This document shows, piece after piece, positions 34,601 to 46,599 of a stretch of 64,000 nucleotides of DNA. How positions within the stretch are numbered: position 1 is the first letter of the stretch; every line of letters begins with the position of its first letter. Origin of the DNA: Zygnema cylindricum (taxonomy: Eukaryota > Streptophyta > Zygnematophyceae > Zygnematales > Zygnemataceae); contig JBBHKE010003004.1 in assembly GCA_037447655.1 (NCBI GenBank), forward strand, positions 124,001 through 188,000, read 5' to 3'. The translations under genes and the position numbers were made by a program. The notes beneath the pieces were generated by a model. That model made no database searches. It was not told the origin of the DNA and was given only the letters and a program-made list of their open reading frames with translations.

Positions 34601-36643
34601 CCTTTAATAACGATGGGCAGTGTAGCTCCAATCGTGACCACATACTGCAGTGCTCATTTTTTGCCAAAAGGAAGTGTGGTATTTTCCACCTCAAATAAAC
34701 TCACCTGGAGAATGCGTGATGAAGTGTGTGAAACAGCAAGTTCAAGGAGCTTTCCCTTTATCTTGCTCAATATTGAGCTCACCAACCTGACCCAAGAACT
34801 AGAACCTCTCATCAGCTTCAAAGCTCTCAAGCCTTTAAAGGCACCCAAAGGCAGGGAAAACAATCAATCTCGAGTTCGATTCCAAAACCTTGTTCGATTA
34901 CCGAAAAAAATGAATCTCATTTGCCAATTCCATGGAAATTTGACTTCAGCGACCTAGTGAACATCATACCTCGTACCAAGAAACAGAACCCTGCATTAAG
35001 AACACATGTTTCTAGCCAATACTAACAGAAACAAAAACAACACGCTTGAATGATTGTATTATTTTAGAAACAATCTAAATGAAAGTGTGATAATAAGAGA
35101 GCAGAAAGGTGCTAGACAAGAGTGAGCAGCGGGAAAAAAAAAAAAAATCTCACCTGGAACGTTCAGCATCCTCAATGTTACGGACCCGCAATTTTTCCCA
35201 CATGATTACAACATTCTGTCCATGGAAACAACAGCACACATGACATAGGCTCAAGATTCAAGGCTTGAAAATAACTACATGTCCCAGAATCCACATGAAA
35301 GAAGATGAATGTCTACGCAAACAGTGATCGACTGTTTTTCACCACCGTTCTCTAAACGGCCCATCGCTAAAGAGTTCACACTCTAATTTCAGTTAGTCTT
35401 TTTTGACCCGAAATCATAAATTAGTGTAATAACACTATTTAAGCAAGTGGCTCACAATAAGCCACATTGCAAAACATAATTTAGTGTAGTTAATTCTACT
35501 AAAGTGTTACCACTAATTCTAATAATGATTGTCAGTGTAGTTTTAGACTCATAATTGACCTATGTGCATGCCTATGGAAGAGGTTTGGTAACGGAATTTG
35601 AACTGCATTCTAATCTTTGCCAAAAAGGCATTTGGCCAAGCAAGTACTGGAGTGAAGTGAGAGGGAGAGGGAGAGAGAGACAAAGAGGGGGAAAGAGAGA
35701 GCGAGAGAGGTTCTGCTCTGCTGCTGCTTTCTTGTTGTCATCAAGATGCTCTTTGTGAGGATTTAGGAGATAAATAGCCTTCAACAGGTCGTCAAAATGT
35801 GGCATCATTTTGGTACCACCGATTGGGGCCAAAGCTTAGTTTAGCGCTCACCTTTTCCAGTTCATAATTTGGTCGGCGATTCATTTTACGTATCTCTGCA
35901 GCTTCCTGCTCAACGCCCATACATAAAATTAAATAAAGAACTAAGCAATAACAAGGATTACGGTTGTTATAAACTAGGGTTTTGAGGGTTTAAAAAAATA
36001 GATACATAAGCATAAGCAACACGACATGCAACCCGATTACATAGATTTCATTTTTTTTTTGTTTATGCTCTAAATTTATCTTTTGTAGAAATCATGGCAA
36101 CCATTCTTCATAAAGCTTTGCTACAATTTCGGCAAATTTTGGAACTTAATGGTAATGTTCAACGGTCCTTTAAAGTTGCAATTAAGAAAAAATATGTATA
36201 TCAGATGAACCCTCGGAGTTTCTCCAAAATACTTCAAATTAATTTCTGCAAAGTTCATAAATGCTCATGCTGGAAAATTTGTTTTTTATTTTTCACCTTT
36301 CGGGCAGCCCGACTGAGAAGAGGTTTCTCGTAGTTCTCGTCATCCACTAATTGTTTTCCTTTGCCTTTAAAATTCCCCGTTGATGCTTCCTCAGTTACCC
36401 GAGGTTTTTTTAATGGGGAAGAATTCTTCATAGTATCCTTGCGTTTTCTACAATTCAACAAAAAAATCCAAAAGAGTGTTAGGTCTTGAGTTACCAGAAA
36501 TGGAGGCATAAGCTTACCAGAAATGGAGGCATAAGCTTACCAGAAATGGAGGCATAAGCTTACCAGAAATGGAGGCGTAAGGCATAGTAAGGCTAGTCAG
36601 TCAACACTTACTTATCGCCGCGATTTCCGGAGGGAAACGCCAT
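31611..36643 (-). CDS. PUM24: Pumilio-family protein, PUM24/PUM3 (PUF6) type, 3' end not seen
   Basis: Family members bind rRNA precursors in the nucleolus and act in large-subunit rRNA processing. Ten minus-strand exons join in phase: 36612-36643 (ATG), 36297-36447, 35852-35905, 35154-35215, 34705-34786, 33943-34066, 33338-33421, 32888-33002, 32407-32560, 31611-31724; together 324 residues. The N-terminus is lysine-rich (KKRKDTMK, LSRAARK) as for a nucleolar protein. Then come NRRPNYELEK, MWEKLRVRN, KIKGKLLELAVSHTSSRILQ, EERAAIFEELRPHCVALARN, YAHHLVNKMLDH, FLRHPSASHVLEHGYQLA and HLAGPLLLRMLHTRSGALV, the pumilio-like helices of this subfamily. The family is usually about 640 residues; the remaining repeats and C-terminal CPL region should follow the donor at 31610 but the sequence there is the inverted repeat. 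Either the gene is truncated or its next intron is very long. Confidence 0.9.
34458..34624. mobile_element. MITE, TACACC family, in pumilio intron 5
   Basis: Left tip TACACTGCCCCATCGATTTT and right tip AATAACGATGGGCAGTGTA are inverted. The interior carries the family's AGTGTTAACAACACT motif. It lies between exons 33943-34066 and 34705-34786. Confidence 0.7.
35350..35541. mobile_element. Degenerate TACACC-family MITE in pumilio intron 3
   Basis: The right tip TAATGATTGTCAGTGTA and interior motifs (CATAAATTAGTGTAATAACA, AAGCCACATTGCAAAACAT) match other copies such as 44450-44520. The left tip is worn and its position is approximate. Confidence 0.5.
36494..36575. repeat. 23-bp tandem repeat in pumilio intron 1
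   Basis: CCAGAAATGGAGGCATAAGC plus TTA is repeated three and a half times. Confidence 0.9.
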
Positions 36644-37068
36644 GGTTACAAATGCCAAAATCGCTGCAATACCGTCGCCACCTTTTCAGGAAGCCGAGTT
36701 TTTGAGGGAGCTTTCAACTGGAGAAAAATTCTTTAGTTTAACGTGCAAAAAGTTATGGTACAAGAATACCGTACGTACTGTTAACACCTCGTATCATATG
36801 CGTATTTAAACAATAAAAAACTTGGCAATTTCCGCATTTTCAAGCCGCATTCCGGTATAATATAGCGTAAACACGTACCTTATACTTTTTGCTAGTGTTG
36901 GGTATCGGGTAAATTCATATCGCGATAATTGCGATACTCGATATATTGAATATCGATCGAGCAGATTCCTCGATATATCGTACCGGGACCAACATAAATC
37001 ATCGCGATATATATCGCAAAAAAATGGGTGTCCGTACAGTAATAGTACGGAAAATCGTACGAGTATTT

Positions 37069-37108
<40 letters not shown>

Positions 37109-37372
37109 AGGTCGCAAAAGTCAAAAAAAATCATACCCGAAACCGACCGTTTTTTTTTTTCAAAATCTGAGTAACCGACGCCCGACCGAGTTTTGTCACG
37201 CTCCAAAATTGTTAACCGTTAACCGACCGTCGTTTACGAAAAAAAAAATTAACCGAATCTTGATTTTTCGCGACTAACCGTGCCCGCCCGTAACCGAAAA
37301 AGTACAAAATTAATCAATGTACGACGGAATAAGCCAATAATTACGATTTGTCGCGTTCCTTAAAATTTCGAT

Positions 37373-37950
37373 ATGAATAGTGTTACTACCGTGTCAGATT
37401 TGCGACGCTTTGTCGCGTTCCCTAAGATTTGCGAAATGAATAGTGTACTACACCGCCAATCGTTATTAGCGTTGTGTACGCTAATTCCGTCCCGCTTTTT
37501 TTATTATTATTCTCAAATAGAATTATCCACACTAATTGAAAAAAAAACCCTAATTCCTAATTAGAATAGACGATTTCTTCGAAAATTTTCAAATTCCCAA
37601 TTAGCGTAAACCACGCTAATTATTCGTATACGCTAAAAAAATTTACACGCTAATAACGATTGGCGGTGTACTGTGTCAGATTTGCGACGCTTTGTCGCGT
37701 TCCCTAAGATTTGCGAAATAAATATTGTACTACCGTGTCAGATTTGAGACGCTTTGTCGCTTTCCCTAAGATTTTCGAAATGAATAGTGTACCATCGTGT
37801 CAGATTTGCGACGCTTTGTCGCTTTCCCTAAGATTTTCGAAATGAATAGTGTACTATCGTGTCATATTTGCGACGCTTTGTCGCGTTCCCTTTGATTTGC
37901 GAATTAAATAGCTTACTACAGTACCGTGTCAGATTTGCGACGCTAATCAT
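37373..37950. repeat. Tandem array of about 62-bp units inside the hAT element
   Basis: Units contain CCGTGTCAGATTTGCGACGC and TTTGTCGCGTTCCCTAAGAT followed by GAAATGAATAGTGTAC. Copies begin near 37373, 37670, 37730, 37790, 37852 and 37915, with the first pair split by a nested MITE. Confidence 0.85.
37449..37670. mobile_element. MITE, TACACC family, nested in the hAT element
   Basis: Near-perfect inverted tips of 23 bp, beginning TACACCGCCAATCGTTATTA and ending TAATAACGATTGGCGGTGTA. It is inserted at a TA in the tandem array. Internal CGCTAAT repeats. This copy gives the clearest family tips. Confidence 0.9.
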
Positions 37951-38738
37951 GATGCCACGTACTTCCACGATACCAAAAGTACAAAGAACAATAATGTTGG
38001 AAAAAAAAAGTACAAAATTTTCATTTTTTATGGTTTTTTGTTTGACCGACCGTATCTGACCGTTTTTTTTTTCCTGGTGAGTCAACCGACCGTAACCGCC
38101 CGACCCCCAAAATTTGGCAACCGAATCCGTTCCGGATCCGGCGCGGGCGGTCGGTTAACGGTCGGTCACGGTTTCGGTTGACCGTTTGCGACCTCTCCCC
38201 CCTCCCCCCCCCCCCCCCCCCCCCCCGGGGGGAAATGGAAATTTCATTTTTTTATGCCTCGATATATTGGCGATACGATATATCGGAGATATGTTTCCGA
38301 TATATCGCGATGATTTGGTTTTCAATATATCGAAGCGATATATCGATTATCGGGTACCTGAAATTCGATATATATCGAATATTGGCAAAGGGTCCTCGAT
38401 ACCCAACACTACTTTTCGCACATTAACACATACTTTTTTCGCGTTAAAACATACTTTTTCGCAAGTTATAACATACTTTTAACGTTAAAGCATACTTTAA
38501 CGCACTTTAAAAAATTCGGCTTCAACTTTGAGCTCCTTCGGAAGCGGGTTCAGTAAAAGTTTGTGCACTTGAGACTTTCAGAAAACGGCTAACATTTCCT
38601 TCAAGCTCCAACACAGCTTCGGAAACCTTATCTGTTTTACCTTTTCACTCCCACTTTTTCGCTTTCACTTTTTCACTTTTCACGCTTAGTCTGTCTCGTC
38701 CCTCTATCACTGCTCCAGGCGGTTCCCTGCCATCCGCC

Positions 38739-41700
38739 ATGGTCGCCTCTTTCGCTGCTTCTCAGCATGCCCTGTCTTCTGCCCTCGCCTCTCAGGCTCG
38801 GGACTTGGCCTCTGTCTCTTTCTGTCAAGCTGAAAGGGCGGGTTTGGGCCGAACTGATGCCGAGCCTGGCAATTCTTCTTTGCTTTCAAGCAGCATCACT
38901 GGTCGACAGCTGTCAACTCGTCAAGCTCTAGGAAGGCCCGGACGATACAATGTTTGTAATAATGCTACTCGTGCAATTGTCACTTGCAGTAGTTTAGGAG
39001 GAGAATTCCCGGGTAGTAACCCTAACCCTAATCCTAATTCTAACCTTAACTCTAACCCGATGTTAGAACGTATATTAGAGCGGGCTGGAGAAGACGATTG
39101 GGAGGAATCAGACAGGCCTAGAGAGGAGTGTGGAGTGGTAGGAATCCATGGCGACCCCGAGGCAGCGAGACTCACCTATCTGGCCCTTCATTCTCTTCAA
39201 CACCGAGGGCAGGAAGGAGCTGGTATTGTCACCAGTGGGAGCACACGGATGCATAGTTTGACTGGGATGGGCCTTGTTGCGGATGTCTTCGACCAGTCAA
39301 AGTTAAAGCAGTTGGAGGGCACCTCAGCTATTGGTCATGTCCGTTATGCTACAGCAGGAGCCAGTGTACTGAAGAACGTCCAGGTACGTTAAATTTCTTT
39401 TAAGTGCTTTTAATTTCGTTTAGTTTCTCTTACTTTCCCTTAAGTTCTCTTAACCATGCGCTAGATTAGGAGGGAGGGGTGATGTTTAACATAATTGGGG
39501 TGAACAATTTAGCTGAATTCAGCAAGAATTGAAGATGGCATCGCTGCAATTTTTGAGTTGCTTCTAACTCAATGAAGTTAAATGATTTATTAAGCAATAT
39601 TATCTGCATCCTCTTAGTTTGGTTTTGTGAATTAGTCCAATTGAACTGCTTTCAGTTCATTGGAGTTGACCGATTTTGTGTCCCAGAAACATCCTTTATT
39701 TTCTTTGGTGGATGCTCTCCAGGAAGTTGAATTCACTGAGGTTTAATCAATTTTAGTATGAATTGCTCTCGGGCTTGCTGGTCCACGCATAATCGTTTTG
39801 GGAAGCACCATGCCCTCAGAAAAGTCACTTTTAGCCACCAACAGTCACTAATAGTCTCTAACAGTCACTAAAAGTCAGCATCTGTCACTAACAGTCACTA
39901 GTAATCGCCAATGGTCACTAACAGTCGCTAAGAGTCACTAATAGTTACTTATTGTCATTAATGGTCACTAATAGTCATGGTACTGGCACCACCATGGAGT
40001 GCTAATCCATTCATGGCGAACAAGATCGGTGCCCTTTACAGGAACTATATTGCTCGTCGCTATGAGTGTAAAGGAATTATTAGGTCCAAAGCGAAATTAG
40101 TATCAAGTATATTAATTAAGTGTCAAGATGATGTAGCGAATTGTAGTTCACTCCCTTAAAAAGTATTATTAACACCTTTTTTTTGATTTTTGACCCAAAA
40201 AAGCTGCGACTGAATTAATGTTATATGCACTGATAGCAACGGGAAGTGTACTTTAAGGTAGGCTTTGGCTTGATTTGTGTTTGGCTTCTATGGTAGTAGT
40301 TTAGAAAGTCAGCATTGTTTTTGAAAATGGTTGCTCTCTGCAGCATTTCTTTTTTTATTTTTTCTGTCTTGTCTGATAGTCAAGGTACAGCCGAGGTAGC
40401 TTGTGATGTGCTTAGCTGGCATGCCATGGCCAGAAGAATGTGACCTTTTCATTGTTTAGCAGTACAAGGCCTCAGTTTAATCTATATGCTTGGGGGGTAT
40501 GTAAATGGGTGCTTTATGATGGAACATTACGATATGTATTGATTGAGTACTATTTTTTCTGTGTTCCAGCCTTTTGTTGCAGGGTACCGCTTTGGTGCAG
40601 TAGCTGTTGCCCACAATGGGAACCTTGTGAATTACGAGGCACTGCACCACATGCTGGAGGAGAAAGGATCCATTTTCAACACTTCCTCCGATACTGAGGT
40701 CATTTTGCATCTTATCGCCATGTCTACTGCTCGACCCTTTATATCTCGCCTTGTTGATGCTTGCCAGCAATTGGAGGGAGCCTACTCGTTGGTCTTCCTA
40801 ACAGAAGATAAACTGGTGGCAGTTCGCGATCCACATGGATTTCGGCCTCTGGTTATTGGCAGGAGGGAAAATGGAGCTGTTGTTGTGGCTTCTGAAACTT
40901 GTGCCCTTGATCTCATTGATGCTGTTTATGAGAGAGAGGTGAATCCCGGGGAGGTAGTCGTGGTGGACAGTGATGGAATGAGCACATTGTGTTTAATGCC
41001 ACAGCGGCCTCGCAAAGCGTGCATTTTTGAGCACATTTACTTCGCTCTCCCGAATTCTATTGTTTTTGGACTATCGGTTTATGAGGTGCTTAAACTTCTG
41101 CCCTCTTTGTTACTACCCTTGTGACTTACCCTTCGATCTATGCGAAACAAAAAAGATAAAGGTGGCTGTCAATGTGACTGCAGTAAGATGAAGTTGCATC
41201 AAACGAACTGTGGGTCTGTTTTTACACTTCTTTTTCGGAGTCAACGTGACATCAGCCTATCACAGGCGTAATATATTTCAATAATATAAAAATTACCTAG
41301 CCTGATTGAAGGTGCATCGGATGTTTTGCAAGAATTCTTTCAGTTGTTAAAAGTCAGGATTTGTGTGACCGGGTCCACTCAAGTCCACTTCACATTTATT
41401 TTTTCTGTAATCTGTGCAATTTTTTTGCGTCGCAGAGGTGACTTTTCACTTCTGAAGTCTGTGTATGATTGATGTCATTATTGTCCTGTAAAGTCCTGCA
41501 AAGAACGAAGTACAGATATTTGTTCACTGTTCAGGCCACTCAATTACGTTCATTCGCTGTCACTTTTTGCAGTCAAGGTACAAATTTGGACTGATTTTAG
41601 CCGAGCAATCTAAAGTCGAAGCTGATGTTGTAATTGCTGTTCCGGATTCGGGAGTTGTTGCCGCTCTCGGTTATGCGGCGGGAGCAAAAGTGCCATTTCA

Positions 41701-43051
41701 ACAGGGTCTCATTCGGTCACACTATGTGGGGCGAACCTTCATTGAACCTTCACAGAAGATCCGTGATTTTGGAGTGAAACTGAAGCTGTCACCTGTAAAG
41801 GCTGTATTGAAGGTACTGACTGACCTGCCATTCTCTTCCTGCACCATCATGGAACCAACTTTTATCTTAGTGTGTGTGGTTCCTATTATGCACCAGGTAG
41901 GCAGTGAATTTTATGATAATCTTCTGTTTTTCTTGAAGGATTGAGCCACCTGCATATTGAGCTTCATTAAAAACGCTTGTTGGTAAACCATCTGAGTACA
42001 TTGAAAGAAACGAAAAGGAAAAGGCAAAACAGAAGTGAAAAATGTCACAAAAGATCAAACAAACAGGAACTGAAAAACACTGCGAAAGAAAATTACAACA
42101 AAGTTTCAGCCACTTAAGCTCCGGGCTTGTGGTGTGGCAGGGTAAGCGAGTTGTGGTTGTGGATGATAGCATCGTTCGTGGAACAACAAGCTCAAAAATT
42201 GTACGTCTTATAAAGGAAGCTGGAGCTACGGAGGTCCATATGCGAATTGCTAGCCCTCCCATCATTGGCTCGTGCTACTATGGAGTGGACACACCTTCTC
42301 GTAAGGTAAAGTTTCTTGTCCACATGCCCTCTGTAGATTGTATTATGTCATGTCTGTATGAGGGAGTAGAGACTGTGTATGTATGAATTTTGGTCATAAT
42401 TGCTGTTTCAAGTGCTCCAAACTTATGTTTTATTCATTTGCATGACAATACTGCCTGAAGTAGCAAATTCACACCTGTCCGATGTGTACACCTTGAGTCG
42501 TTATTAGCATTAATAACACTAATTTGGTGTCATTTTCTTTGCCTTCTGACCACAAAATGGGCTAATGTTACTAGTTATTTTTTTCTTGATGCTGGTTCTT
42601 CAAACAATTGAAAAACAGCCATGGCATTTGGAACTGAATAAGAGTCAATAACACAAATGTCAACGCCACTTGAATTATAATGATCCGTTTCTTAATCAAT
42701 TTCTTATTCCGCCATTTGTTTACTCTAATAACGACTTGTGGTGTATTGCAGGAGCTCATCTCGTATCGACTGAGTATCGAGGAGACACGGCAGTACATTG
42801 GTGCCGACAGTCTTGCTTTCTTACCTCTCTCAGAACTTCATGGAATGCTCGGTGAGGATGCTCCCACGTTCTGCGACGCTTGTCTCTCAGGAGATTATCC
42901 CATTTGTCCTCCGGATCTTATGACCGGAGTAGAAGCCCCGGAAAAACATTTGACAGGTGGACGACTGTTGGAGGAAGCGAATACTGATGAAGGTACAATT
43001 ACTTCGGCTGGTAGTAGCAAGGGTCCAGTGGATGTGCCAGTGGCAGCATGA
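38739..43051 (+). CDS. purF: Amidophosphoribosyltransferase (purF/ASE), plastid type, complete
   Basis: First committed step of de novo purine synthesis: PRPP plus glutamine gives 5-phosphoribosylamine. Five exons, all split in phase 0: 38739-39383, 40570-41085, 41573-41812, 42141-42305, 42752-43051; 621 residues. The first ~130 residues are a serine-rich plastid transit peptide plus propeptide. The mature enzyme would begin at Cys131 (CGVVGIHGD), the glutamine amidotransferase nucleophile, followed by [13 protein letters not shown] and AHNGNLVNY. The phosphoribosyltransferase half has [34 protein letters not shown] and the PRPP loop [13 protein letters not shown] (471-483). Cys366, Cys512, Cys563 and Cys566 fit the 4Fe-4S ligands of the Bacillus/plant class. 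FGLSVYE has Leu where FGRSVYE is usual. The gene is divergent from the pumilio gene. An intact frame throughout suggests it is functional. Confidence 0.97.
39830..39978. repeat. AGTCACTAA-type degenerate tandem repeat in purF intron 1
   Basis: More than ten copies of GTCACTAA(C/T)A and variants with a period near 10-12 bp lie mid-intron. Confidence 0.85.
42487..42745. mobile_element. MITE, TACACC family, at the 3' end of purF intron 4
   Basis: Left tip TACACCTTGAGTCGTTATTA and right tip CTCTAATAACGACTTGTGGTGTA-like are inverted. The element ends six bases before the first base of exon 5, so only TTGCAG separates the two. It fills more than half of the 446-nt intron. Confidence 0.8.
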
Positions 43052-44566
43052 GTTTTCTCAACTAGAAGAGAGAGAGAGAGAATGAGAGAGAGAGAGAATG
43101 AGAGAGAGAGAGAATGAGAGAGAGAGAGAATGAGAGAGAGAGTACCTGTAACTAGAGACTTGTTTGGGGAAATTGTAAGCTTTCCCATCATAAATGTGTC
43201 CCGAAATTAAGTGGATGATAGAGGCCTGCGAGAGTGCAGAAAACTGTCAGTTGGTCTTCTTTTGTTCCAATGGATAGCAAAGCCTTTCGGAGGACATGGT
43301 ATCGGGGTGAACCTCAAGGAATAGCCTAGATAAATAATATACAGTGGTGTTGGTGATTTAACAACATAAAGGTTAGAAAGTTATGCAGAGATAGTGTGGT
43401 TGGTAGTCAATAGGGTGTCGCTGTGTAAGTAGATATAGGTGAGGTAAAGGCTACTCGTTGTACACTGTAGCTAGTTATTAAATGAAATGTTCTCTTGCTA
43501 TTTGCAAGTTGCCTTAAACGAAAAAATTTCAAAGTTTGTTGAAGAAAAGACGGGGCTTAAGTTTCTATTTTCTTTGTATATATGTGGAGATTTTGTGTTC
43601 CTCATATGACTGCATGTTTTTGTCCTTTTCTTGTTTTCTTCGCGTCCACTCTAATAAGTTCCAGCCCTTCTCTGTAGTCAGATCAGAAAAAAAAATTACT
43701 GTGGGTTAACACTTTCGTCATCTACTCAATGTTCACAAATGAAACGTGTTGTAATATACTTCTATTCATAGTACATAGAAGAGAGGCAGGATAAATTAAA
43801 AAGCACGATGGTAAACCATCTAAGTCCGGGGGTGCAAAAAGGGTGGTATGGCCAACTAAACCATGGTAGTGTGGATAACGAAGCTAACGAAGCTTCTAGC
43901 TGCTCCATGTTTAACAGTGCTTTTAAAATTTCAAAACATTCCACGATTTCCTTAGTTAAAAAATGGTATCGTGCCGCCTTAAATGCCAATCGTGAATCTC
44001 AAATCCGAAACTTTTTCTACTTTATCATCATCTTCACTACATAACACAGTTTTACAACCGAAAAGATAAAAAGAAATCCCGTGAAAAGATGCTCAATTGG
44101 ATTTTTTAGACAAGGGTTCGTGCTCAAAATTGCAGACAACCCGAATGTCCGAAAGTTCAGTAGTCCAGGATCTCAAAACATTTCGTAACACACGGTAAAT
44201 AAAATTTGTAAATCAAAGTATCTAACTTGTCACTAGATTAATGATGTCAATTTAGTCATCTTTTCCAATGAAGCTAATTTCGCATCTGCTTACATTCATA
44301 GAGAGGAGTGGCACTCTTTTAAAAACCAGTAAGGAAGGATGTTCAAATAGGAATATTACATCTGATGACAAAACAAGAAGCGCTAGATCTAGATCATTTT
44401 CAACACAGCCCATGACTTTTAGAATTAATCACCCTAAACTGCTTTTTCGACCTGAAATCATAAATTAGTGTTCATTACACTATATACGAGAGCCCAAAAT
44501 GAGCCACGTTACAGATCACTGTTTAGTGAAGTTAATTCTGATCAAGAGTTATAACTGATGACTGAA
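43052..44566. other. purF 3' flank, no gene
   Basis: Contains the GA-rich microsatellite at 43063-43142 (period 18, AGAGAGAGAGAATGAG) in the probable 3' untranslated region. A relic of the interior of the TACACC MITE family lies at 44440-44520 (CATAAATTAGTGTTCATTAC). No coding exon was seen. Confidence 0.6.
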
Positions 44567-44780
44567 TACACCGCTAGTCGTTATTAGTGTTAAAAGTTTG
44601 TTTCGCCACTTCAAACATCTTTTCTTCATGCACACTTGTCGGATTGTCAATCCGATTGCAGCTATTGGAAGACAAAATTCTCACCTTCATACTGACGGTC
44701 TCTCATTGACAATCCAACAAGTGTGCACGAAGGAATGATGTTTTAAGTGGCAAAAAAAACTAACGACGATTTATGGTGTA
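44567..44780. mobile_element. MITE, TACACC family, 214 bp
   Basis: Tips TACACCGCTAGTCGTTATTA and ACGACGATTTATGGTGTA are inverted. The interior inverted pair GCACACTTGTCGGATTGTCA against ACAATCCAACAAGTGTGCAC matches the 15245-15462 copy. Confidence 0.85.
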
Positions 44781-46200
44781 GTTAATTTCAAGGGTTTCGT
44801 TGGAGAACCGAACCTTTAACAAACAAAAGATTCAAAAAAATGAAAGAACTAACTCAAAGAATATGAAACTTATTAAAAAACAAAAGACCTTTAAACATTT
44901 CTTCCTTAGCTAATCTACTATTATCATTACAACTTCATCGTTACGACCATCCTCTTTCCCTTCCCCTTTCCCTTTCCTTCCATTCCCACCCTCAAAATCG
45001 GTCGACTCTCACAAACATTACTTTTTTCTAGTCAAATTTATCAAATAAAAAAAAAAACGGTTTAAAAGTAATCACTGCTCTCAAAAAGTAACACGGTTCA
45101 CTAAAAAATAAAAAGGTTTCGAATGAGATCATAACAAATGAAGTAAAATCTAATCAATAACCTTATCGCTGCCTTGATAATAACGACAATAATAAGTCAA
45201 TAAGTTTCCTAAAAGAATTATTAAAACCCAATAACTGCCATGCAATAATATTGTCCAATAAAAAATATATCAATAATGAAAAAAAAAAAAAGGGAGCAAC
45301 GAGTCTTTTTTTTAAGTTGCCCTGAATCGAAAAAAAATAGCTCCTCTACAACATCGAAAGTATAGAGATAAAACTTCGATAATATAATATTATACTTCCA
45401 TATTTTGCCCAAATTTAGTTTTTTTCTATTTTTGCCTACTTTCCTGCTCTACTAAGTTTTAGGAGAAATACTCTTTTTTAAAAACCCTTAATACCCACAC
45501 CAAATTTTGTCCAATACGATTTAAATAAAATAAGGGGCCAATGTTTTCACATTACAGGCCTAACATTCTAAAATCGACTTTAAATTGTGTCAATCCGAGC
45601 TCCTCCACTCACATTGAAACAGTTTTCCACAACCTTTTTAGCCAGAATTTAAAATTTTAGGGGAGAGCTCTTTTCTTTTTCTTTCCCTTTTTCTTTCCAG
45701 TTTTATTTTTCCATTTTTCTCCTCCATTTAATGCACTTTTGTTTCTTTCTTTTGCTTCCATTTTAACTCCATCTCACTGAGCTGTACAAATGACCTCTTT
45801 TCGAACATTGTTAATAGGCAGTTAAAGTGCGTGACACTTGTCACACTTGTCGTTTCAGTTGACAAATGCTTCTCCACTCCCTCTCCTCTCCCTCTCGCCT
45901 CGCTCTCCTGTTTCTCTCCTCTCTCTCAATCCAGTTTTTCCTCCATTCTCCCGTCTGTTTTCGAGTTTCTTCTTCACTCACACGCCACCTTGGTATCGAA
46001 GCTACTCAAACAAATTGCGAAAGCCTGAAAAACCCAAAAAAACAAAAAAAACATGTCAGACTTTTCCTCGACTTTTCTTACAGCTGAGAGACACTAGGTT
46101 CTTTTAGTTAGGAACATTCTCGTCAAAGACGAGGGAATGTCAGTGGATCTCTTCAGCTTACCAGCAGATAAATATAGTCACGCAATATGTTCTAAGGGAA
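44781..46200. other. AT-rich spacer, no gene
   Basis: Only short AT-rich or pyrimidine-rich frames. The C-terminal exon expected for the minus-strand tubby-like gene was looked for here and not found. Confidence 0.4.
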
Positions 46201-46221
46201 GAAGAAACCAGACCTCATACC

Positions 46222-46367
46222 AGAGACTGACAAAAGAGATACCACAGTGATAAAAGAGATACAATTACGACAAAAGAGATATAATTACGACAAAAGAGAT
46301 ACAACTACGACAAAAAGAGATACAATTACGACAAAAGAGATACCACTATAACAAATGACACCAATCA
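46222..46367. repeat. 20-bp tandem repeat
   Basis: ACAAAAGAGATACAATTACG is repeated about six times with small changes, next to the copia relic. Confidence 0.9.
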
Positions 46368-46599
46368 ACCTAACAGGCATTTACAAAAGACAGGACCTTC
46401 CTCCGAGTTCCTCCATCAGCCTTCCTAGGAGGAAAAAGAAAGAGTTCCATGCTCAAAGAATCTAATTAATGTTGCCCTAGTCCAAAAAGTCAGCAAGCTC
46501 AAAGATCCTTTTGACCATTCGGAAGATATTATCATCACGAGAAAGAGAGCGGAGGATAACGACAACAAATAATGAGATGAAATCTATTATTTTAGAGGC

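Larger units (their letters stand above)
36893..38411. mobile_element. hAT-type MITE with foldback ends, between divergent genes
   Basis: Left end TAGTGTTGGGTATCGG and right end CGATACCCAACACTA are inverted repeats. Flanks CTTTTTGC (36885-36892) and CTTTTCGC (38412-38419) are an 8-bp target duplication with one mismatch. Both ends are rich in GATATATCG self-complementary blocks. The interior has poly-C runs at 37070-37107 (38 C) and 38203-38226 (24 C), ACCGACCGT-type repeats, a tandem array and a nested MITE. No transposase is encoded. Family member: 54842-55726. Confidence 0.85.

Noticed and set aside
43063-43142. Regularly spaced repeat that could be mistaken for a CRISPR array
   Set aside because: It is a GA microsatellite with an ATG interruption in a eukaryotic 3' region.
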